From Sphingobium phenoxybenzoativorans (GTDB lineage: Bacteria > Pseudomonadota > Alphaproteobacteria > Sphingomonadales > Sphingomonadaceae), in assembly GCF_001757355.1 (NCBI RefSeq), contig NZ_MINO01000021.1, forward strand, positions 1 to 61,297: 61,297 nucleotides of DNA, read 5' to 3'. The notes beneath the pieces are model-generated. The model ran no database searches. It saw nothing but the letters and a program-made list of their open reading frames with translations, and had not been told where the DNA came from. This document shows, one piece after another, positions 55,572 through 61,297 of this stretch (within the stretch, counting starts at the first letter, position 1; every line of letters starts with the position of its first letter). The translations under genes and the position numbers were made by a program.

Positions 55572-55735
55572 TTGTGGAAGCCTTCGAGGTCGATGCAGAT
55601 GCTGCCATCGGGAGCGCGGCGATATTCGCGGCCCTGAATCCACACGCCGTCGGCGATCTTTCGATAGACCGCTTTCTCGGTGTAGCCGGTCAGCTCGGCG
55701 AAGCGCTTGATGCGCACGTAGCGCGCGCCCGTCAT
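55532..55735 (-). CDS. Excisionase-like small DNA-binding protein
   Basis: This 67-residue protein has a helix-turn-helix (YVRIKRFAELTGYTEKAVYRKI) and a wing-like IDLEGFHKWVENG. It is placed directly upstream of the integrase and overlaps it by 40 bases. This is the usual setting of an excisionase that steers the integrase toward excision. Confidence 0.75.
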   Translation of the reverse strand: MTGARYVRIKRFAELTGYTEKAVYRKIADGVWIQGREYRRAPDGSICIDLEGFHKWVENGQGLASSR

Positions 55736-56114
55736 GACAGTGCTCCGGTTGAGGAAAGGAAACCACGGACAGCCAACCGTCCGCTGCTTCCTCTCTCCTC
55801 CCGCTCCCTTCCCTTCCGGCCGATCTGCGATGACCGCATGGCCGGCCGACCAGGACGGGCAGGCGCTCGCGAACGTGGGTCTGGATAATCCTCGCAGAAA
55901 TGGCGCATGGATCGCTGGCCTGTTGGGCAGCGCAAGCAGGCCATGACGCGACGTCAGTCTAGCATTTCGATCCTGGTCCTAAAAAGAGGCCAAGATCGCA
56001 TATTTGGGCAACCCACTGCCTAATCTCGTGCTTTCGCCTGTCAGCCTATTGGCGTTGTCGCGCCTTGGAAGAGACTCGCAGCGTTCCACTCGCCGTTGTT
56101 GATGGCCTCGAAGA
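55736..56114. other. Gene-free stretch of the element
   Basis: About 380 bases between the excisionase and the MFS fragment have no supported gene. A promoter for xis-int on the minus strand is expected here. A short minus-strand reading ending near 56050 (NNGEWNAASLFQG) may be another gene remnant, but I cannot identify it. Confidence 0.5.
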
Positions 56115-56495
56115 ATGGGACAAATGATCGGGACGCATGGCGGCCTGCCGCGCGCGATCGCGGGCGCGCTGATTGACAGGAGGGGGTGGAGCCTCGATCG
56201 TCTCGGCGTCATCGTCAACATGACCGGTCCGCTCGCCGGCATGGCCTCCGCAATGCTCACCGGGTGGCTGGCCAACAGGCTCGGTCGGCGGCGGATACTT
56301 CTTGTCGCAGCGGCCGTTCAGCTTCTAGCCGTTTTCGCCGTGGCGGCAGCGGTCATGGCGACGGCAATCCCTGCCGCTGCCGTCGCCGCATGTGCAGTCG
56401 GTTATTTTCTCCTCTACACGCCCGCCGCAACCGCCCTCGCCGTCGTCATGATGGACCGCACCGCCGGTGAGGCGCCGGCCACGGACTATTGTCAG
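56115..56495 (+). pseudogene. Truncated MFS transporter fragment
   Basis: The frame encodes the middle of an MFS permease: LIDRRGWSLDRLGVIVNM, AMLTGWLANRLGRRRILLVA and two more hydrophobic helices. The typical DYSLQD segment breaks off at ATDYCQD near 56495. The N-terminal half and C-terminal end are missing. The type resembles RhtX/FptX siderophore transporters. It is a scar in the element, bounded by the relaxase remnant. Confidence 0.75.
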
Positions 56496-57160
56496 GATGT
56501 TTGCCGGGCGCGCGCCGCGATACGCTTGCGGGCCATGCCGATATGCTTAACCGGCGGAGCGTCGATGCCGCGTTCTTCGTTGGACCGATGATCGACGCGG
56601 ACATCATAGCCGAGCGCCGCGAACTTATCGTTCAGCATCATCGCCCAGGCCGCGCGGATTTCGAGCAGCTTCACGCGGCTGTTCCATTCGCGCGGTTTCC
56701 GGCCGAACATGCCGTCGACAATCGGACGGGTCGGTATCAGCACATAGCCATGGTGGCGCTTGCCTCTGGGCGTATCGCCCATTTCGATCAGTGTCAGGTC
56801 GGCGGCAAAACCCGCGATGCAAAATATCTCGCTGGCGAAACGCTGCAGAACCGCGATCGACGCCGGCAGGTCCAGTTCATCGGGCAGCGCCACGTCGAAC
56901 TGACGGCCAAGCTGCGCATCCTTGCGGATTTCGGCGGCTTCGAGCGCGTTCCAGAAACACTCGCGATCCTCCCACTGCGCGGGGCCCCCGGACGGCAGTA
57001 TCAGCGCAGACCAGGCAACCGCCCGCTTGTTCACGAAATTGGAAAACCGGCCGTAGCGCTCATCGTACAGGCGGCAGCTGTTTTGCCATGCCGCGGCCGC
57101 GACGATACTGCGTCCGGCGCCGCGGCTGATGATATTCACATGGAAATGAAAGATCGCCAT
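56492..57160 (-). CDS. Truncated MobA/MobL-type relaxase
   Basis: The 222-residue protein has the relaxase N-terminal start MAIFHFHVNIISRGAGRSIV with AAAAW, the MobA/MobL catalytic region, and HHGYVLIPTRPIVDG (HxH-like). Full family members usually run several hundred residues longer. It ends at the junction with the MFS fragment, so its C-terminal helicase or other domains are probably lost. A functional relaxase elsewhere on the element may be needed. Confidence 0.75.
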   Translation of the reverse strand: MAIFHFHVNIISRGAGRSIVAAAAWQNSCRLYDERYGRFSNFVNKRAVAWSALILPSGGPAQWEDRECFWNALEAAEIRKDAQLGRQFDVALPDELDLPASIAVLQRFASEIFCIAGFAADLTLIEMGDTPRGKRHHGYVLIPTRPIVDGMFGRKPREWNSRVKLLEIRAAWAMMLNDKFAALGYDVRVDHRSNEERGIDAPPVKHIGMARKRIAARARQTS

Positions 57161-57233
57161 CTTTTCCGCCTGTCCCAGCGTCACGCCCGAACCGGACCGT
57201 CAATTTTCATGACTGGTCCTTCCCGCCGTCCCG

Positions 57234-57623
57234 CTACCATTCGGGTGAGAGGTCCTGTTTCAGCCCGGCGATCACCGCATCCGAGATCGCCTCAATGCAT
57301 GTGCGTTCGATGCTGGCCAGGTCACCGTGGATCAGTTGCCGCGGGAACCGCATGCGTTGGCCCGCATAGAGGACAGGCAGCGCGATATGCGCGGTCGATG
57401 CACCGAGCCGGAGCAGTGCGATCAGATGATCCTCCAGCCTAATCCCCGGATCGCCGGACTCGATCGCGCGATACCAGCGCAGGCTTCCGCCCATTTCGGT
57501 GGCGACCTCCAGCTGCGTCAAACCGAGCGCCTTTCGCGCCTGCCTGATCTTCTCGCCGGAGAGCTTCTTGAGTTCCTTGAAGATCGACAGGTCGACGTCG
57601 GCGAATTTTCCATCGGATGCCAT
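57234..57623 (-). CDS. HTH (Cro/CI-type) transcriptional regulator
   Basis: The 129-residue protein has an HTH_3 domain (KIRQARKALGLTQLEVATEMGGSLRWYRAIESG) from about residue 25, and a C-terminal helical tail. Strong GGAGGAAGGACAT before ATG 57623 sets the start. Its place between the relaxase and the divergent conjugation operon suggests control of transfer genes. Confidence 0.85.
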   Translation of the reverse strand: MASDGKFADVDLSIFKELKKLSGEKIRQARKALGLTQLEVATEMGGSLRWYRAIESGDPGIRLEDHLIALLRLGASTAHIALPVLYAGQRMRFPRQLIHGDLASIERTCIEAISDAVIAGLKQDLSPEW

Positions 57624-58072
57624 ATGTCCTTCCTCCCCGGTTCGGCCCGTCGGGCTCTGTGGGTAATCCGGCAAAGGTAGGATCGTGGAGTAACCAGCAT
57701 CAAGAATAGATGCCGATGATTTTAGAGGAATATCTCTGCCCATTTATAGCGGATGCGCGACCATATTTATGTTTCGACGCACAATGAGCAGTTAATTTCC
57801 ATTTTCCTCCAAATCGGATCATTCAGGAACTTTATTGCCGAACCGGCACCAGATCAGTCCATGTGATCCCGAAAGCGAATTTATAAGGCTAAGTTCGCAT
57901 ATTTACGGCTAATATCGCCATTTCAGGCACCCCACTGCCGGGGCCTGTTGCAATCCTCTTCGTTTCAAATCACTCAGATCGTGTTGCGAGGGTTCAAGTC
58001 GAATCGGACCTGATACTTCGGACCATTAAGTATTCATCAACCATGGCGCGGGGCGCCAACATGGAGTCGTGC
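57624..58072. other. Intergenic control region of the transfer operon
   Basis: The 449-base divergent gap is less GC-rich than its surroundings. It holds two copies of a GGCTAA-nnTCGC-type sequence at 57887 and 57907, 20 bases (two helical turns) apart, which could bind a regulator. No gene is supported. Confidence 0.5.
57887..57920. promoter_or_regulatory. Direct repeat, candidate operator
   Basis: GGCTAAGTTCGCAT (57887-57900) and GGCTAATATCGCCA (57907-57920) share GGCTAA and a TCGC core and are 20 bases apart. GCGAA at 57875 and TTCGC at 57894 also form a dyad. A regulator such as the neighbouring HTH protein could bind here. Confidence 0.4.
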
Positions 58073-58378
58073 ATGATGCCGATTGCCAAAGCGATGACGG
58101 CTGCCCTGGGCACACTGATCGTCACGACGACAGCCTGTGCCGGACCCGGCGGACATGGCCGACAGACAGTTATCGCGCCGGTGGCCGAGCAGCCGCGCAT
58201 CGTGGTGGCGACGGTCGATGGGTTCGTTCTGCGCGCCGCCGTGACGAACCGGATGGAGTCGATGCCCGCACCCGTCACTGCCGAGCACATCCCGGTGGGG
58301 TCGGGCACGCATGTCGATGCGCGCCTGCTCTCCCGCCCTGCCAGCACTCTTCAGGAGAGATCGCATGCACATCCATAA
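58073..58378 (+). CDS. Small secreted protein of the transfer operon
   Basis: The 101-residue protein has a signal-type start (MMPIAKAMTAALGTLIVTTTACAGPGG). The rest is Val/Ala/Arg-rich without a recognised domain. GGAG lies 6 bases before ATG 58073. Its end overlaps the DsbC-like gene by 14 bases, so it is coupled to it and probably the first gene of the operon. Family unknown. Confidence 0.6.
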   Translation: MMPIAKAMTAALGTLIVTTTACAGPGGHGRQTVIAPVAEQPRIVVATVDGFVLRAAVTNRMESMPAPVTAEHIPVGSGTHVDARLLSRPASTLQERSHAHP

Positions 58379-59147
58379 GCCCACCCGCCTGTTTGGTGCG
58401 GCAGCCCTCGTCCTCCCCTTGTTGCTCGCTGCTCAAGGCGCAGCGTTCGCGCAAGCCGCCGATCCGCTTACCGCCGCCGCGCGCGATGCCGAAAGCGAGT
58501 TGCGGCAGACCTTCGTCAATCTGCAATTCGAGGATTTCGGGCCGGCGCCCGTCAAGGGCCCGATCTATCAGGCGACGGCGGGCGGCCGCATCATCTACTA
58601 TGCGCCTGACAGCGAACATCTGTTGTTCGCGGAAATCTACGACCGCAACGGCCAGAACCTCACCGCGCTGGCGCAGAACGCCGCTTCAGCGAAGAAACTC
58701 GCCGGGATCGACACCGGCATGGCCCTCGCCATCGGTCCGGCGGGCGCGCCCACGGTGATTGAGTTCACCGATCCCGACTGTCCCTACTGCCGGGCGCTCG
58801 ACCGCTTCTGGGCGGCGAAAGCGGCCGAAGGCAAGCCGGTGCGGCGCCTGATCTTCTTCGTCTCCGGCATCCACGCCGAGGCCGCCGCCAAGGCCGAGCA
58901 TGTCCTTTGCTCCCCGGACAAGGAAGCGGCGTTCAAGGCGATCTACGCCGGAACCGCGCCCACGCCTTTGCGCACATGCGCGGAAGGCAAGGCCAGGGTC
59001 GAGGCGCATGCCGGAATCGTCGGCAAGACCGGCATCACCGGCACGCCGACCCTGATCGCGGACGGACAGATGATTTCCGGTTTCCGGCAGGCCGAGATCG
59101 AGGCGTTCCTCGACGGTAAGAAGGCGCTCGCCAATGCCGGCCGCTGA
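58365..59147 (+). CDS. DsbC-like periplasmic disulfide isomerase of the conjugation system
   Basis: The 260-residue protein has a signal peptide (VLPLLLAAQGAAFAQ), a DsbC-like N-terminal dimerisation part and a thioredoxin domain with TDPDCPYCRALDRF (CPYC active site). GTPTLIADGQMISGF includes the cis-proline loop. In F-type systems DsbC/TrbB-like proteins fold the cysteine-rich Tra proteins of the secretion channel. GGAGA lies upstream of ATG 58365. Confidence 0.88.
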   Translation: MHIHKPTRLFGAAALVLPLLLAAQGAAFAQAADPLTAAARDAESELRQTFVNLQFEDFGPAPVKGPIYQATAGGRIIYYAPDSEHLLFAEIYDRNGQNLTALAQNAASAKKLAGIDTGMALAIGPAGAPTVIEFTDPDCPYCRALDRFWAAKAAEGKPVRRLIFFVSGIHAEAAAKAEHVLCSPDKEAAFKAIYAGTAPTPLRTCAEGKARVEAHAGIVGKTGITGTPTLIADGQMISGFRQAEIEAFLDGKKALANAGR

Positions 59148-59328
59148 TCGCCTTCCGGCTCCTCACATCGCGAACGCGCGGTGCATCGGCTCTGCCGCTG
59201 CCGCGCAAATCCCAATGCCGGCGGCGGGACCCGAACCGGGCCGTCCAGCCTCGCCGTCGGCCGACAGCGATCCTCATCGATGCCGGCAAGCAGTCCCCGG
59301 AGCGGCCCATCTTCCCTGGAGCAAGTGC

Positions 59329-59646
59329 ATGTTGAAAACACTCGGCAGACAATCCGCCTCAATCGCCAATGTCGGCATTCCCGTAACCCTGCTCGCGCTG
59401 CTCGGGGCCGGTGGGGCTCACGCCTTCTCGGCGCCGGCGGCCGGCGACCTCGGCTACGACATCTACGATATCGTGGTCAATCAAGGGGTCAAAGGCCCGC
59501 TCGGCTTCGTCGGCGGCGTCGCGGCCTTCCTGTTCGGCGTGAGCAGGCTCTTCTCGAACATCATGATCGGCATCCCGACCATCGTGGCGGCCGTCTGCCT
59601 GATCAAGGCGGACTCGATCCTCCAGACATTCGGAATGGTCATCTGA
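59329..59646 (+). CDS. TraA-like conjugative pilin
   Basis: The 105-residue prepilin has a basic N-terminus, a long hydrophobic leader (VGIPVTLLALLGAGGAHAFSAP) and two further membrane helices (GFVGGVAAFLFGVSRLF and IGIPTIVAAVCLI). This is the F-pilin/TraA layout. The order before traL-traE-traK matches F-type operons. ATG 59329 is chosen over upstream frames in the gap. Confidence 0.8.
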   Translation: MLKTLGRQSASIANVGIPVTLLALLGAGGAHAFSAPAAGDLGYDIYDIVVNQGVKGPLGFVGGVAAFLFGVSRLFSNIMIGIPTIVAAVCLIKADSILQTFGMVI

Positions 59647-59782
59647 CGGATTGGTCCGCCGCCGCGCCTGGGCGCGGTCGGCGGACCTCAACGGGCCAGG
59701 GCGCATGAGGCGCACTGGCGGGACAACCCCCGAAGTTCAACCAGCTTCGCAGGGAGGTCACGACGCAAGGAGGAGAAGGCTC

Positions 59783-60049
59783 GTGGACGAGCGGCTACCC
59801 CAATATCTGCACAAACCCGTCCAGATCCTGTGGTTCGGATCGGACGAGTTCGTGCTCGTGATCACGGTGATCTTCGTCGCCGTGATCGTGGGCGGGATGC
59901 TCGGTTGGGCGCTCGTCGCGGGTCTTCTCCTTTTCGTTCCCTGGCTCCGCACCAAGCCGCGCGGCTTCATCCCGCACATGGCCTGGCGCTGGGGCCTGGT
60001 CCGCTGGTCCAACTATCCGGGTCCGACCCAGACTCGGTTCTACGAATGA
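59783..60049 (+). CDS. traL: Conjugal transfer protein TraL
   Basis: The 88-residue protein has one or two hydrophobic segments (FVLVITVIFVAVIVGGMLGWALVAGLLLF) and the TraL C-terminus RWGLVRWSNYPGP. The GTG at 59783 has an excellent AAGGAGGAG upstream. TraL is a membrane part of the F-type pilus assembly. traE starts in its stop (ATGA). Confidence 0.82.
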   Translation: MDERLPQYLHKPVQILWFGSDEFVLVITVIFVAVIVGGMLGWALVAGLLLFVPWLRTKPRGFIPHMAWRWGLVRWSNYPGPTQTRFYE

Positions 60050-60696
60050 GGCGGGCCATGTTCGGACGCAAATCCCCCGGCACACCCCCACGCGATCCGC
60101 TGATCGGCAAGCCGGGCAGCTATGGCATCCACCGCTACCTGCAAGGGGCGAGCAACCTGTTCGAGGAGAACCGGCTGTTGAAGCTCGCCGTCATCGGCCT
60201 GTTCGGGATCACGGCGGTGCTGGGCACGGTGATCTACACCTCCAACCAGAACACCCGGACGATCATCGTCCCCTACGGCGCGGGCGGCGACCTCTATGTC
60301 ACGGGCGGCGAGCCGTCCGAGGCCTATCTGCGCTCGATCACGCGCAATGTCGTGTCGCTCTCGGGCACCTACTCCGCCTACTCCGCGGATCGGCAGTTCC
60401 AGGAACTGCTGAGCATCACGCACCCCTCGACCTACAACAGCCTGCGCGACAGCCTCAACCGGCTGCTCGACGAACTGGCCAATAATCCGACGCTCTCGAT
60501 CGCGACCTATATCCGCCCCGACCAGCCCGTCACCTGGACCCGGACCGAGATTCTCGTGCCGGTCGAGAAGGTCCGGGTGATCGGCGGGGTGATCCGCAAG
60601 TTCCGGGGCAATCTTCGGATCCGTTACGTGATCGACAATGGCCGCTTCTGGCTGACCGCCCTCAATGAGGAAAATTTCGATGTCCAGCCTCGCTAA
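60046..60696 (+). CDS. traE: Conjugal transfer protein TraE
   Basis: The 216-residue protein has one inner-membrane helix (LLKLAVIGLFGITAVLGTVIY) and a periplasmic domain with YLRSITRNVVSLSGTYS. This fits TraE of F-type type IV secretion. It overlaps traL by 4 bases (ATGA) and traK by 17 bases, giving a coupled run. Confidence 0.85.
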   Translation: MRRAMFGRKSPGTPPRDPLIGKPGSYGIHRYLQGASNLFEENRLLKLAVIGLFGITAVLGTVIYTSNQNTRTIIVPYGAGGDLYVTGGEPSEAYLRSITRNVVSLSGTYSAYSADRQFQELLSITHPSTYNSLRDSLNRLLDELANNPTLSIATYIRPDQPVTWTRTEILVPVEKVRVIGGVIRKFRGNLRIRYVIDNGRFWLTALNEENFDVQPR

Positions 60697-61297
60697 GTCC
60701 GCGCGGCCGAGCCTGATGCTGCTCGCCCTGTCGCTTGCCGCTCCGGCCGCCGCGCAATCCATCATGGTTCTGCCCGACCAGACCAGCACGATCCGCCTGT
60801 CAAACCGCGACATCAACCATGTCATCTGTTCGGGCGGAGAAATCGAGGACGTCAGGTTCAGCGCCGAAAAGGCGATCGCCGTGGAGCGCGCCGGTTCCGA
60901 CGCCTGGATCAAGTTCCTCGTTCGCGAGATCGACGACGCCGGGATGGTGACGCGCAGCTTCGTCACCGTGCCGTCTGAGTTCTTCATCACCTGCAACGGC
61001 GCGGTCTATGCGCTCTATGCCGAGCCGTCGGATATTCCGGCGCAGACGGTGATGCTCCAGCCCGGCGCTCCCCAGCGCGCCCGCGCCAATGAGGAACTGC
61101 TAGGACCCCTGGTCGAAGAAGAGCGTGCAGTCTCGATCACGCTCTCGATGCTCCAGGACCGGATCCCGGCGAGCTTCACCAGCGTTGCGCCCCGATCCGG
61201 GCCGATCCGGCTCGCGACGCTGCCGGGCGCCACGCTGGAGGAACGACGCCGCATCGAAATCGACGGGTCCGGCCTCTCGGCATCGGAATATCTGGTC
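60680..61297 (+). CDS. traK: TraK outer-membrane secretin-like protein (3' end outside window)
   Basis: The frame from ATG 60680 is open to the end, giving 206 residues. A signal peptide (LMLLALSLAAPAAAQ) is followed by beta-rich TraK-type sequence (STIRLSNRDINHVICSGGEIEDVRFS). TraK forms the outer-membrane ring with TraV and TraB. The remaining protein and the other tra genes lie beyond the window. Confidence 0.8.
   Translation, partial: MSSLAKSARPSLMLLALSLAAPAAAQSIMVLPDQTSTIRLSNRDINHVICSGGEIEDVRFSAEKAIAVERAGSDAWIKFLVREIDDAGMVTRSFVTVPSEFFITCNGAVYALYAEPSDIPAQTVMLQPGAPQRARANEELLGPLVEEERAVSITLSMLQDRIPASFTSVAPRSGPIRLATLPGATLEERRRIEIDGSGLSASEYLV

Overview
The window is GC-rich, densely packed chromosomal DNA of an alphaproteobacterium, most likely a sphingomonad (Sphingobium, Sphingomonas or a close relative). 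The reasons are the gene families and order (rph divergent from hrcA-grpE, rdgB-hemW, folE next to a pteridine-reductase-like SDR, comF-grxC-nitrilase-DUF1178, xerD/accA), the sphingomonad-type 'vgr related' protein, an alphaproteobacterial heat-shock promoter, and the dispersed palindromes typical of these genomes. The genus is inferred from recognition, not from a search.

Positions 1-16,900 hold housekeeping and stress genes: a partial M15-like peptidase, dnaK-dnaJ, a PCuAC copper chaperone, a fatty acid desaturase, a PadR-DUF2218 pair with a clear operator, hrcA-grpE, rph, rdgB, hemW, a CAP-domain protein, folE with an SDR, and a cytochrome b561-YceI fusion. From 17,170 to 26,850 come a fatty acid oxidation thiolase and multifunctional enzyme, galE-ybaK, a purine-type permease facing a phosphoribosyltransferase, a lipid kinase divergent from a metallophosphoesterase, and a small stress-type protein. 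From 26,860 to 31,540 are tRNA-Arg(CCT), the comF-grxC-nitrilase-DUF1178 operon, a methyltransferase, a NUDIX hydrolase and three Flp pilin genes, two of them too small for ordinary ORF cut-offs. From 31,600 to 53,905 are an M48 protease, accA, xerD, aroK-aroB, a Kef-type antiporter, an Fe-S scaffold, cvpA, radA, a run of small enzymes, nadC, RNase T2, two cyclic-di-GMP proteins (GAF-PAS-GGDEF and CHASE2-EAL), phzF and pdxH. A compact unit at 51,364-51,593 appears to encode a 25-residue peptide behind a structured leader.

At 54,152 a tRNA-Glu(CTC) marks the left end of an integrated element that runs off the window: a tyrosine integrase and an excisionase, a scar joining an MFS fragment to a short relaxase, an HTH regulator, then an F-type conjugation operon (small secreted protein, DsbC-like isomerase, TraA-like pilin, TraL, TraE, TraK). 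This is best read as an integrative and conjugative element whose right end lies outside the window.

The most promising leads are the 51.4 kb peptide/RNA unit, the PadR-DUF2218 switch with its His/Gly-rich tail and perfect dyad, the integrated element with its relaxase scar, and shared TTAACC motifs near the Flp pilins and the small unit. All functional names come from motif and family recognition by eye.
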